Positions 31,161-40,027 of a stretch of 62,984 nt of DNA are shown piece by piece. This DNA comes from Pseudomonadota bacterium (GTDB taxonomy: Bacteria; Pseudomonadota; Alphaproteobacteria; Rhizobiales; Xanthobacteraceae): assembly GCA_023386635.1 (NCBI GenBank), contig JAEWJH010000107.1, positions 1-62,984 on the forward strand, in the 5' to 3' direction. The position numbers were made by a program, and so were the translations under genes. Below the pieces are notes generated by a model. That model had not been told where the DNA came from. It made no database searches and saw only the letters and a program-made list of their open reading frames with translations. Every line of letters starts with the position of its first letter. Positions within the stretch are counted from its first letter, which is position 1.

Positions 31161-32252
31161 TCACCGCCCGGTCTTGATCCGCGTCCACAACCGGTTGAGC
31201 AGTCGCTGGGTGCGCGCATCGTGTGCACGCACCGTGTAAAGCTTCGCCATCATCGCCGCGTCCGGATAGACGCCGGGGTCCTCCCGCACCGCCTTGTCGA
31301 TCAGCGGCTGGCTCGCGAGATTGCCGTTGGCGTAGCTGATGAAGTTCGAGTTACGCGCGGCGACCTCGGGCCGCAGCAGATAATTGATGAAGGCATAGGC
31401 CTCCTCGACATTCTTCGCATCCTTCGGGATCGCGAGATTGTCGAACCACATCTGCGTCCCCTCCTTCGGGATCGCATAGGCGATGTCGACGCCGTTCTTG
31501 GCTTCGGCCGAGCGTTTCTGCGCCTGCTTGATGTCGCCGGACCAGCCGACGACGAGACAGATTTCGCCGGACGCGAGCGCGTTGAGATATTCCGACGAAT
31601 GAAACTTCCGCACGAATGGCCGCACCTTGAGGATCAGGTCGCCGGCCTTCTCCAGCGTCGTCGGATCGGTCGCGTTCACGTCGAGCCCGAGATAATGCAG
31701 CGCCGCCGGAATGATATCGTCCGGCGAATCCAGCATATGCACGCCGCAATCCTTGAACTTGGCCAGGTTCTCCGGCTTGAACACCAGATCCCAGCTATCG
31801 ATGCGCGCATCGGCGCCGAGGATCTCCCGCGCCTTCTTGACGTTGTAGCCGATGCCGGTCGTGCCCCACATATAGTTCACGGCGAAACGGTTGCCGGGAT
31901 CGTAAGTGGCAAGCCGCTGCGTGATCTCCGGCCATGCGTTGCTCAGGTTCGGCAGTTTCGCCTTGTCGAGCGGCAGAAACACGCTGGCCTTGATCTGGCG
32001 CTCGAGGAAATACGCCGTCGGCACGACGATATCGTAGCCGGACTTGCCGGCAAGCAGCTTCGTTTCCAGCACCTCGTTGGCGTCGAACGTGTCGTACTGA
32101 ACCTTGATGCCGGTTTCCCTGGTGAAGTCGGCCAGCACCTGCGGATCGATATAATCCGACCAGTTGTAGACATTGAGCAAGCGCTGCTGCGCATGGGCCT
32201 GCAGCGGCAACAGCGCACCAAGCACGAACAGCATTACGCGCCAAAACCGCAT
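31161..32252 (-). CDS. Polyamine-type ABC transporter substrate-binding protein (PotF-like)
   Basis: 363 aa. Signal peptide MRFWRVMLFVLGALLPLQAHA, then the PotD/PotF opening LLNVYNWSDYIDPQVLADFT, the middle YMWGTTGIGYNVKKA and IPKEGTQMWFDNLAIPKDA. PotF-type Trp and Asp residues for amine binding are in place (NWSDY, WFDN). G-rich sequence 4-12 nt upstream supports ATG 32252. No potGHI genes are present; it follows an aminotransferase by 13 nt on the same strand, which hints at use of an amine, but this is inference. Confidence 0.9.
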   Translation of the reverse strand: MRFWRVMLFVLGALLPLQAHAQQRLLNVYNWSDYIDPQVLADFTRETGIKVQYDTFDANEVLETKLLAGKSGYDIVVPTAYFLERQIKASVFLPLDKAKLPNLSNAWPEITQRLATYDPGNRFAVNYMWGTTGIGYNVKKAREILGADARIDSWDLVFKPENLAKFKDCGVHMLDSPDDIIPAALHYLGLDVNATDPTTLEKAGDLILKVRPFVRKFHSSEYLNALASGEICLVVGWSGDIKQAQKRSAEAKNGVDIAYAIPKEGTQMWFDNLAIPKDAKNVEEAYAFINYLLRPEVAARNSNFISYANGNLASQPLIDKAVREDPGVYPDAAMMAKLYTVRAHDARTQRLLNRLWTRIKTGR

Positions 32253-32265
32253 CGCCCTATCCCCT

Positions 32266-33423
32266 TTACACCGCGCGCGGCAGAACACCGGCCAGCCGTT
32301 CCAGCGCCGCATCGAGCGTTTGATCGCGCTTGGCGAAACAGAAGCGCACCACCGAACGGATCGGATCGTCGGCATAGAACGCCGACACCGGGATCGCCGC
32401 AACCTTATGCTCGGTGACCAGCCGCTTGCAGAATGTCTCGTCATCCTGGTTGAGGCCGAGCGGCGCCAGATCGACGTTGAGGAAATAGGTGCCCTGCGCG
32501 TCGAGCGTCGGAAAGCCGAGCGACCGCAACCCGTCGGCGAAGCGGTCGCGGCTGCGCTGGAAATCGGCGCGCATGGTGGTGAAATAATCGTCGGACTTGG
32601 CGAGGCCATAGGCGACGGCGGCCTGCAGGTTCGGCGGCGTGGTGAAGGTGATGTATTGATGCGCCTTCGCCAAAACGCGCAAAACCTGCGGCGCGGCGCA
32701 GACGAAGCCGACCTTCCATCCCGTCAGCGAAAAAATCTTCCCGGCCGAGCCGATCTTCACGCAGCGCTCGCGCATGCCGTCGACGGCGATCAGCGGCACA
32801 TGGGTCAGGCCGTCGAAGATCACATGCTCCCACACCTCGTCGCAGACGGCGATGGCGTCGTAGCGCTGGCAGAACGCGGCAAGCCGCTCCAAATCCTCGC
32901 GCGCATAAATCGTGCCGGTCGGGTTCAGCGGGTTATTGAACAGCACCACCTTGGTCTTGGGCGAGAACGCGCGCTCCAGCATCTCGTCGGTGAAGCGCCA
33001 GTGCGGCGGTTCGAGCCGCACGAATTTCGGCACGCCCCCGGCACGCTGCACCAGCGGCAGATAGGCGTCATAGAGCGGCTGGAACAGCACCACTTCATCG
33101 CCGGGCTCGATCAGCGCCATCAGCGCGCCGGCCAGCGCTTCGGTCGCGCCGGAGGTGATCATGATCTCGCGGTCGGGATCGAGCGTGAGGTTCTGCCAGT
33201 GCCGGTAGTGGGCGGCGACGGCCTGGCGCAGTTCCGGCAGGCCAAGCATCGGCGGATACTGGTTCCAGCCGGACACCACCGCGTCGGCGGCCTTGCGCCG
33301 GACGTCTTCCGGCCCCGGATCGTCGGGAAAGCCCTGCCCCAGATTGACGGCGGCGTGGTCGCGCGCGAGGCCGGACATGACCTCGAACACGGACACGGGC
33401 AGGCCGGCGAAGATCGGGTTCAT
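32266..33423 (-). CDS. PLP-dependent aminotransferase, class I/II
   Basis: 385 aa, fold type I. Key signs: substrate loop VNLGQGFPDDPGP, NNPLNPTG, CDEVWEHVIFDG, PLP Lys in SAGKIFSLTGWKVGF and the Arg of VVRFCFAKRD that holds the carboxylate. The GQGFPD start is typical of the methionine/kynurenine aminotransferase (YbdL, KAT) branch, so sulfur or aromatic amino acids are likely donors. It lies between a rhodanese gene (9 nt upstream) and a PotF-like gene. Confidence 0.9.
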   Translation of the reverse strand: MNPIFAGLPVSVFEVMSGLARDHAAVNLGQGFPDDPGPEDVRRKAADAVVSGWNQYPPMLGLPELRQAVAAHYRHWQNLTLDPDREIMITSGATEALAGALMALIEPGDEVVLFQPLYDAYLPLVQRAGGVPKFVRLEPPHWRFTDEMLERAFSPKTKVVLFNNPLNPTGTIYAREDLERLAAFCQRYDAIAVCDEVWEHVIFDGLTHVPLIAVDGMRERCVKIGSAGKIFSLTGWKVGFVCAAPQVLRVLAKAHQYITFTTPPNLQAAVAYGLAKSDDYFTTMRADFQRSRDRFADGLRSLGFPTLDAQGTYFLNVDLAPLGLNQDDETFCKRLVTEHKVAAIPVSAFYADDPIRSVVRFCFAKRDQTLDAALERLAGVLPRAV

Positions 33424-33432
33424 GATCGCGCG

Positions 33433-33762
33433 TCAGCCGGTTTTGGTCGGCAGCCCGGCGGCCTTCCACCCGATCATGCCGCCGGCCAGATGGTGATCGT
33501 AGGGAAAGCCCCGCTCCTGCGCAGCGAGCGACGCGGTCACCGAGCGCTTGCCGGAGCGGCAGGCGAACACCACCGTGCGGCCGTTCGGGTCCGGGATCGC
33601 GGCGGGGTCGAATTGCGACAGCGGCACGATCACGCCTTCCGGATAGCTCTCGACGGCGGTCTCGTTCGGTTCGCGCACATCGACCAGAAGCATGCGCCCT
33701 TCGGTCAGCCCGCGGGCAACCTCCGCGGGCGTCAGATCGTGAACCTTGGGCTCGCCGGCCAT
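33433..33762 (-). CDS. Single-domain rhodanese-like protein
   Basis: 109 aa. The rhodanese fold is clear: LLVDVREPNETAVESYPEG and the active loop VVFACRSGKRSVTA with the catalytic Cys. Such proteins carry sulfane sulfur. It lies 9 nt before the aminotransferase gene, whose nearest relatives act on methionine or kynurenine, so a shared sulfur link is possible. GGAG 8 nt before ATG 33762 sets the start. Confidence 0.9.
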   Translation of the reverse strand: MAGEPKVHDLTPAEVARGLTEGRMLLVDVREPNETAVESYPEGVIVPLSQFDPAAIPDPNGRTVVFACRSGKRSVTASLAAQERGFPYDHHLAGGMIGWKAAGLPTKTG

Positions 33763-33874
33763 CGCAACACACTCCGTGAAAGCGGTTCTCACCTTTCTTC
33801 TAGGGCAAGGCCGGCAGGCCCGCTAGAGACGGATGGGTTGAAATCGGGTCGGCTGTGGCCCGCTTTTTTGCTTT

Positions 33875-33920
33875 GGCGTGATCCTTTCGAAAACCGGTTT
33901 CCCCTTTTCCGGATCACGCC
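33875..33920. repeat. Short palindromic repeat element
   Basis: Ten-base arms GGCGTGATCC (33875-33884) and GGATCACGCC (33911-33920) enclose an imperfect inner hairpin (CTTTCGAAAACCGGTTTCCCC...). GATCC/GGATC-ended elements of this shape with a GAAAA...TTTTC core are common small intergenic repeats in rhizobial genomes. It abuts the stop of the kup gene and may end its transcription. Confidence 0.7.
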
Positions 33921-35831
33921 CTAGATGGTCACCTGCGTTCCCACCTCGACGACCCGGCCGGTCGGAATCTGGAAGAATTCCGACGCATCGCTCGCCGAGC
34001 GCGCCATCAGGATGAACATGCGGTCCTGCCAGCCCGGCATGGCCGACTGCGCGGCCGGTTTGAGCGCGCGGCGCGACAGGAAGAACGACGTCGCCATGAT
34101 GTCGAACTGCCAGCCGTGCTTGCGCGCGATGCCGAGCGCTTTCGGCACGTTCGGTTGCTCCATGAAGCCGAAGCGCAGGATCACTCGCGAGAACAATGGG
34201 CCGACCGGCTCGATCCGCACGCGGTCGCCGGGATCGACATGCGGCGTCGGCGCCGTCTCGACCGACAGGATCACATTGGTCTCGTGCAACACCTTGTTGT
34301 GCTTGAGGTTGTGCATCAGCGCGGTCGGCGCGAAAGCCGGATCGCCGGTGAGGAACACGGCGGTGCCGGGCACCAGCTCCGGCGGTTTCTTCTCCAGCAT
34401 GCCCACCAAGGTTTCGAGCGGGATTTCATGCTTGCGGGTTTTTTCAGCAAGCGCGCGGCTGCCGCGCCGCCACGTCAGCATCGCAACCATCAGCACGAGG
34501 CCGAGCAGCAGCGGTACCCAGCCTCCCTCGACAACCTTGAGCAGGTTCGCCGAAAGGAACGTCATGTCGATCAGCAGGAACGGTACGATCAGCGCCGCGG
34601 TCGCGGCCTTCGACCAGCCCCACACCTTGTGCACGACGACCAGCGCCATCAGGCCGGTCACCACCATCGTGCCGGTGACGGCGATGCCATAAGCCGAGGC
34701 CAGCGCGCTCGACGAGCGGAACATGCCGACCAGCAGCAGCACGCTGATCACCAGTAGCAGATTGACCTTCGGCATGTAGATCTGGCCGACCTGCGTTTCC
34801 GAGGTATGACGGATGGCGAGGCGCGGCAGCAGACCAAGCTGGATCGCCTGCTGGCTCAGCGAATAAGCGCCCGTGATCACGGCCTGGCTCGCGATCACGG
34901 TCGCGGCCGTCGCCAGCACCACCATCGGCAGCAAGGCCCAGTCCGGATAGAGCAGGAAGAACGGATTTTCGATCGCACGCGGCTCGGCGAGGACCAGCGC
35001 GCCCTGCGCGACGTAGTTCAGCACCAGCGCCGGAAACACCAGCGCGATCCAGGCGACCTGAATGGGCTTGCGGCCGAAATGGCCGAGATCGGCGTAAAGC
35101 GCTTCCGCTCCGGTCACGGCCAGAAACACGGCACCGAGCGTGATCAGACCGATAGTGCCGTGCTGGCCGAGGAACGATACCGCGTACCACGGATTGATCG
35201 CCAGCAGCACCGACGGATTGCGGACAGCCTGGACGACACCCGGAACGGCAATGGCGACAAACCACAGCACCATCAGCGGGCCGAAAAACGCAGCCACCCG
35301 CGCCGTGCCGCGCCATTGAACCGCGAACAACCCGACCAGCACGATCAAGGTCAGCGGAACGACATAAGCATCGAACGCCGGCGTGACGATCTTCAAGCCT
35401 TCGATCGCCGACAAGACCGACAGGGCGGGCGTGATCACCGCATCGCCATAGAACAGCGCCGCGCCGAGAATGCCGAGCGCGAGGATCGCCGGCGTGCCGC
35501 GGCCGAGCGCGCGTTGCGCCAGCGCCATCAGTGCGAGCGTGCCGCCCTCGCCGCGATTGTCGGCGTGCAGCAGCACCACGACATATTTGAGCGTGACGAC
35601 AACGATCAGCGCCCACAGGATCAGCGACAGCACGCCGAGCACGGCAAGGCGATCGACCGCCCCGCCGGCGCTCGCCGCGGTAATGGCTTCGCGAAACGCG
35701 TAAAGTGGACTGGTACCGATATCACCGTAGACAACGCCGACGCTGCCGAGCGCGAGCGTCAACAGACGGGATGGCATCGGCGCGCTGGCGCGGACGGTGC
35801 CACCCGGAAAAGCAGCGAGCATTTGGCTCAT
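33921..35831 (-). CDS. kup: KUP-family potassium transporter (copy 1)
   Basis: 636 aa with about 12 membrane spans and a cytoplasmic C-terminal domain. The family signature LALGSVGVVYGDIGTSPLYA lies near residues 27-46. It imports K+ with H+. The ATG at 35831 (MSQMLAAFPGG) is preferred; 31 further in-frame residues upstream are unlike the family. It lies 155 nt after a second kup gene on the same strand; the two proteins share the same end (FFQIPTGRVVEVGTQVTI), so they arose by tandem duplication. Confidence 0.92.
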   Translation of the reverse strand: MSQMLAAFPGGTVRASAPMPSRLLTLALGSVGVVYGDIGTSPLYAFREAITAASAGGAVDRLAVLGVLSLILWALIVVVTLKYVVVLLHADNRGEGGTLALMALAQRALGRGTPAILALGILGAALFYGDAVITPALSVLSAIEGLKIVTPAFDAYVVPLTLIVLVGLFAVQWRGTARVAAFFGPLMVLWFVAIAVPGVVQAVRNPSVLLAINPWYAVSFLGQHGTIGLITLGAVFLAVTGAEALYADLGHFGRKPIQVAWIALVFPALVLNYVAQGALVLAEPRAIENPFFLLYPDWALLPMVVLATAATVIASQAVITGAYSLSQQAIQLGLLPRLAIRHTSETQVGQIYMPKVNLLLVISVLLLVGMFRSSSALASAYGIAVTGTMVVTGLMALVVVHKVWGWSKAATAALIVPFLLIDMTFLSANLLKVVEGGWVPLLLGLVLMVAMLTWRRGSRALAEKTRKHEIPLETLVGMLEKKPPELVPGTAVFLTGDPAFAPTALMHNLKHNKVLHETNVILSVETAPTPHVDPGDRVRIEPVGPLFSRVILRFGFMEQPNVPKALGIARKHGWQFDIMATSFFLSRRALKPAAQSAMPGWQDRMFILMARSASDASEFFQIPTGRVVEVGTQVTI

Positions 35832-35986
35832 GGGCCACCCGATCGGGTTACGCGCCTGGTCGGCGCGGCGCGCATATAACGCCGTTGCCCGTCGCGTGGC
35901 CTCGCTATTTGTGCATTGCAGCACAGTGAGCCATGCAGATCGATTCCAAAAACTCTTTTAGAATCAGAAGGTTGTAAAAACCGCGC

Positions 35987-37897
35987 TCAGATCGTGACCT
36001 GGGTGCCGACCTCGACGACCCGGCCGGTCGGGATCTGGAAGAAGTCGGTGGCGTCGCTCGAGGTCCGGGCAAGACCGATGAACAGCCGGTCTTGCCAGGC
36101 CGGCATGCCGGACTGCGGCGACGGCTTGAGCGCCCGCCGCGACAGGAAGAACGAGGTCGACATGATGTCGAACTGCCAGCCGTGCTTGCGCGCGATCGCC
36201 AGCGCCTTGGGCACGTTCGGCTCTTCCATATAGCCGAACCGCAGCACCACGCGCTGGAAGCGCTCGGACACCGGCGCGATCTGCACGCGCTCGTCCTCGG
36301 ACACGCGCGGCGTGTCGGAGACGTGGATCGTCAGCACCACGTTTTTCTCGTGCAGCACCTTGTTGTGCTTGAGGTTGTGCAACAGCGCCGTCGGCGCGAA
36401 ATCCGGCGTGCTGGTGAAGAACACCGCGGTGCCGGGCACGGTGTGCGGCGGCTTCTTCTCGAGGCTGCGCAGCAACGTGTCGAGCGGGACTTCGGTCCGG
36501 CGGGTCTTGCTGGACAGAAGATTCGTGCCGCGCCGCCATGTCAGGATCAGCAGCACCATCACCGCGCCGAACAGGATCGGCACCCACGCGCCTTCGAACA
36601 GCTTGAGCAGGTTGGCGGAGAAGAACACCAGATCGACGAAGATGAACGGCACCATCAGCAGCACCGCCTGCCACAGCTTCAGCTTCCAGAGTTTCCACGC
36701 AACGATGAAGGCGAGCAATCCATCGACCACCATCGTCGTCGCCACCGCGATGCCGTAAGCATGCGACAGCGCGCTCGACGTGCGGAACAAGCCGATCAGC
36801 AGCACGATGCCGATGAAGAGCGCGATCGTCACCCGCGGAATGTAAATCTGGCCGACATGCGATGCCGACGTATGCAGGATCGCCAGTCGCGGCAGCAGGC
36901 CGAGCTGAATAGCCTGATGCACCAGCGAATAAGCGCCAGTAATCACCGCCTGGCTGGCGATCACCGTCGCCGCCGTGGCGAGGATCACCATCGGCATGAC
37001 CATGACATCGGGCAGCAGGCGGAAGAACGGATTTTCCAGCGCCGAAGCGTCGGACAGAACCCGCGCGCCCTGCCCGAAATAGTTCAGCACCAGCGCCGGC
37101 AAGACGAGCGAGAGCCACGCAATCTGGATCGGCTTGCGGCCGAAATGGCCGAGATCCGCATACAAGGCCTCGCCGCCGGTGACGCACAGGAAGACGGCGC
37201 CGAGTGCGATCAGACCGATATGGCCGTGCTGCGCGACGAACGCGACCGCGTATTGCGGATTGATCGCATAGAGCACGCGCGGATCGTCGCCGATATGCAG
37301 CAGCCCTGCGATGGCAATGGTGACGAACCAGACCACCATCACCGGACCAAACAGCGCCGCGACGCGCGCTGTGCCACGGCTTTGCGCGGCGAACAGGCCG
37401 ACGAGGATCAGCAACGAGATCGGCACGACATAATCGCTGAAGCCCGGATTGACGAGCTTGAGACCTTCCACCGCCGACAGCACGGAAATCGCCGGCGTGA
37501 TGACGCTGTCGCCGAGGAACATGGCGGCGCCGACCACGCCGAGCAGGAACACCAGCGCCGTGCGCCGGCCGAGAGCACGGGTCGCCAGCGCCGTCAGCGA
37601 GAGCGTGCCGCCCTCGCCGTTGTTATCGGCACGCAGCAACACCAGCACATATTTGAGTGTGACCGTGACGATCAGCGACCACAGGATCAGCGACAGCACG
37701 CCGAGCACGACCTCGCGCGTCACGCCATGTTCGGCGCTGGCCGCATGAACCGCCTCACGGAACGCATATAGCGGGCTGGTGCCGATGTCGCCGTAGACCA
37801 CCCCGACGCTGCCGAGCGCCAGCGCAAAGACGCTGGGTGGGGTGGGCGGAGCAGCGGATTCTTGTTGTGGCCCGGCGTCGTTTGTCGTCTGCGTCAT
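35987..37897 (-). CDS. kup: KUP-family potassium transporter (copy 2)
   Basis: 636 aa, the same fold and signature as copy 1 (LALGSVGVVYGDIGTSPLYA) and the same C-terminal motif, with an acidic/Pro-rich N-terminal stretch of its own (TQTTNDAGPQQESAAPPTPP). The two copies differ at many internal positions, so the duplication is old rather than recent. ATG 37897 is chosen because the upstream in-frame part is Arg-rich and unlike family members. Neighbouring DNA gives no sign of a K+ sensor. Confidence 0.92.
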   Translation of the reverse strand: MTQTTNDAGPQQESAAPPTPPSVFALALGSVGVVYGDIGTSPLYAFREAVHAASAEHGVTREVVLGVLSLILWSLIVTVTLKYVLVLLRADNNGEGGTLSLTALATRALGRRTALVFLLGVVGAAMFLGDSVITPAISVLSAVEGLKLVNPGFSDYVVPISLLILVGLFAAQSRGTARVAALFGPVMVVWFVTIAIAGLLHIGDDPRVLYAINPQYAVAFVAQHGHIGLIALGAVFLCVTGGEALYADLGHFGRKPIQIAWLSLVLPALVLNYFGQGARVLSDASALENPFFRLLPDVMVMPMVILATAATVIASQAVITGAYSLVHQAIQLGLLPRLAILHTSASHVGQIYIPRVTIALFIGIVLLIGLFRTSSALSHAYGIAVATTMVVDGLLAFIVAWKLWKLKLWQAVLLMVPFIFVDLVFFSANLLKLFEGAWVPILFGAVMVLLILTWRRGTNLLSSKTRRTEVPLDTLLRSLEKKPPHTVPGTAVFFTSTPDFAPTALLHNLKHNKVLHEKNVVLTIHVSDTPRVSEDERVQIAPVSERFQRVVLRFGYMEEPNVPKALAIARKHGWQFDIMSTSFFLSRRALKPSPQSGMPAWQDRLFIGLARTSSDATDFFQIPTGRVVEVGTQVTI

Positions 37898-38039
37898 TCG
37901 TTCCGCTTGCGTCCCGGTTGGACCTCGATCAGCGCTCCGGACAGGCCGGTCGCACAAGGACGCGCTTATATCACGCCGCCGGGCAGCGCCTATCGCGCCA
38001 CCGCACAACCCGTATGAATTTTCAGCGGAAAATGGCCGA

Positions 38040-38864
38040 TCAGGGCCGGAAATCGAGCGGAAGCGGCGGCGCTTCCCGCATCAGGGTAATGGTCACGCGC
38101 CGGTTTGAGGACAGGTAAGGATTGTCCGGGAACAGCGGTTCCGTGTCGGACTTGCCCGCCACCATGAAGATATTGCCGGACCGCAGACCTTCCTGCTCCA
38201 GAATCTGGCGGATCGCATTGGCCCGGTCGGCGGAAAGTTCCCACGCACCGTAACCGGGCTTCGGCGGAATCCGGGTCGACGCAGTGTGACCGGTGATCGA
38301 CAGGCGATACGGCATCGCCTTGAGCGCCGGCGTCATCTTGGCAATCAACTTGCGGGTGCGCTCGTTCGGCTCCTTCGAGCCCTCGGCGAACATCGAACGC
38401 CCGTCCTGATCGACGATCTCGATGTTGAGACCGTTCCTGGTCTCCTCGATCATCACATGCTTCGAGGCTTCGCTGATCTCGGGCAGGTCCTGCAGCGCCT
38501 GACGCAGCGAGGCGGCGGCGAGCGCAAACTGCCGATCCTGATCGAGCCTGGCGCCATAGGTGCGATTGTGGTCCTTCTCGTCCGGGCTCGGCGTCGCCGA
38601 CGCTTCGTCCGGCGTGATGTTCGCGGCATTCTTGAGCCGGGGCCGTGTCGGCAATCCGGGAATCTCGACGATGCCGGAATAGCGTATTTTGTCCTGTACG
38701 CCGAAAGCGTCACGCATCGAGCCGGCGACGACCTGGAGCTTCGCCTGATCCTGGGTCGAGAAAGCGACGAGCATCACGAAGAAGCTCATCAGCAGAGCCA
38801 TAAGATCCGCGAACGTGACGAACCAACCGTGCCCGCCTGCATGTCCGCCGCGTTTCTTCGCCAT
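38040..38864 (-). CDS. motB: MotB-like flagellar stator protein
   Basis: 274 aa. One membrane span near the N-terminus with the ion-carrying Asp in TFADLMALLMSFFVML, then a long plug/linker and an OmpA/MotB peptidoglycan-binding domain (YRLSITGHTAS, WELSADRANAIRQILEQ, NRRVTITLM). Together with motA 26 nt upstream it forms the torque-generating stator. No other flagellar gene is in the window, so the pair lies apart from the main flagellar cluster or serves another energised envelope process. Confidence 0.9.
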   Translation of the reverse strand: MAKKRGGHAGGHGWFVTFADLMALLMSFFVMLVAFSTQDQAKLQVVAGSMRDAFGVQDKIRYSGIVEIPGLPTRPRLKNAANITPDEASATPSPDEKDHNRTYGARLDQDRQFALAAASLRQALQDLPEISEASKHVMIEETRNGLNIEIVDQDGRSMFAEGSKEPNERTRKLIAKMTPALKAMPYRLSITGHTASTRIPPKPGYGAWELSADRANAIRQILEQEGLRSGNIFMVAGKSDTEPLFPDNPYLSSNRRVTITLMREAPPLPLDFRP

Positions 38865-38890
38865 GGAGCGTACTCAGCGCCGACGCGGGT

Positions 38891-39673
38891 TTAAGCCGCC
38901 ACGGCCGCCGCCTCCTCATCGGCGCTGTGCCGATGCTTCTCGGGCAGATAGGCGAGCAGCATCTCACGCACCAGCGTCGGGCTCTTGGCTTCACGCATCA
39001 TCAGCACGCCGTCAATGATCAGCGTGCGGTTGACCTCCTCGTCGACCAGCTTGACGTGCAGCTTATCGGCGATTGGCAGACAGAACAGATTGGCGACAAG
39101 CGCGCCGTAGAGCGTCGCGAGCAGCGCGACCGCCATGAACGGGCCGAGCTTCGACGGGTCGGTCATGTTGGCGAACATCTGCACCATGCCGAGGAGCGTT
39201 CCGATCATGCCGAAGGCCGGCGCGCAGTCGCCGATCGCACGATAGATCTTCTGTCCCTCGTCGAGATGGGTGAGGAAGTTGTCGCGGTCGCGCTCGAGAT
39301 TGTCGCGGATGAAGTCGCCGTCGTAACCGTCGGCGACGAAACGGATGCCCTTGGCGAGGAACGGATCGTCGACCGTCGCTTTCTCCAGTCCGATCGGCCC
39401 CTGCTTGCGGACGATCTCGGCGAGGCCTGCGATCTCGTCGACCAGTTCGCGCTGGGTCGTGCGCCGCATCGTGAAGGCGAACCTCATGCCGAGCGGCAGA
39501 CCATGCAGGATCGCCACCAACGGAAACCGGATCAGGGTCGCGGAGAATGAGCCGCCGAAAATGATGATGATGGCATGCATGTCGTAGAACATGCGCAAAT
39601 CGCCGCCCATCAGAATGAGCGTCATGATCGTGATCACCCCGGCGATCAGCCCAAGGCCGGTGGTGATGTCCAT
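38891..39673 (-). CDS. motA: MotA-like flagellar stator protein
   Basis: 260 aa with four membrane spans. The family pattern is clear: the N-terminal pair (TGLGLIAGVITIMTLIL, MHAIIIIFGGSFSATLI), the cytoplasmic loop with charged residues that touch the rotor, and the C-terminal pair starting APAFGMIGTLLGMVQMF. Shorter than the E. coli type and closer to PomA-like forms. It precedes motB in the same operon. Confidence 0.9.
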   Translation of the reverse strand: MDITTGLGLIAGVITIMTLILMGGDLRMFYDMHAIIIIFGGSFSATLIRFPLVAILHGLPLGMRFAFTMRRTTQRELVDEIAGLAEIVRKQGPIGLEKATVDDPFLAKGIRFVADGYDGDFIRDNLERDRDNFLTHLDEGQKIYRAIGDCAPAFGMIGTLLGMVQMFANMTDPSKLGPFMAVALLATLYGALVANLFCLPIADKLHVKLVDEEVNRTLIIDGVLMMREAKSPTLVREMLLAYLPEKHRHSADEEAAAVAA

Positions 39674-40027
39674 CGAATCTGCTCCGTCGAAAAAGCGCTT
39701 AAAAATTGCCGCCGGGCGACACCCGAACCCTAAATCGACCCGATTAAAGCGGCGTTAACCGCGATTTCCGGGCGGATTTAATGGTTCGCCGCGGACCGGA
39801 CGGCGGCGCGACGCCGCGGTCTATTCGATTTACATCTATAGTCGATATCCATCGACCATTAATAAAATCAATGACTTGGGGCCGATGTGGTGGCAAAAAT
39901 AACGGATCGGATAGACCGGGCCGCTTGGGGGCAGACATCAACTCGTCCGTGATCGGCCGGCAAAACTCATTACAAGGATCGCCGGGGCGGCGCGTCGAAG
40001 CGTGGCCAAGGGCAAAGGAGATCGAGA
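39674..40027. other. Gene-free stretch between motA and mmsA
   Basis: 354 nt. Holds the promoter regions of two divergent genes. A 6-4-6 inverted repeat GTCGAT-ATCC-ATCGAC (39841-39856) lies in an AT-rich patch (TTTACATCTATA before it, CCATTAATAAAATC after it) and could be an operator for mmsA. A ribosome site AAAGGAG stands before the ATG at 40028. Nothing else is evident. Confidence 0.45.
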
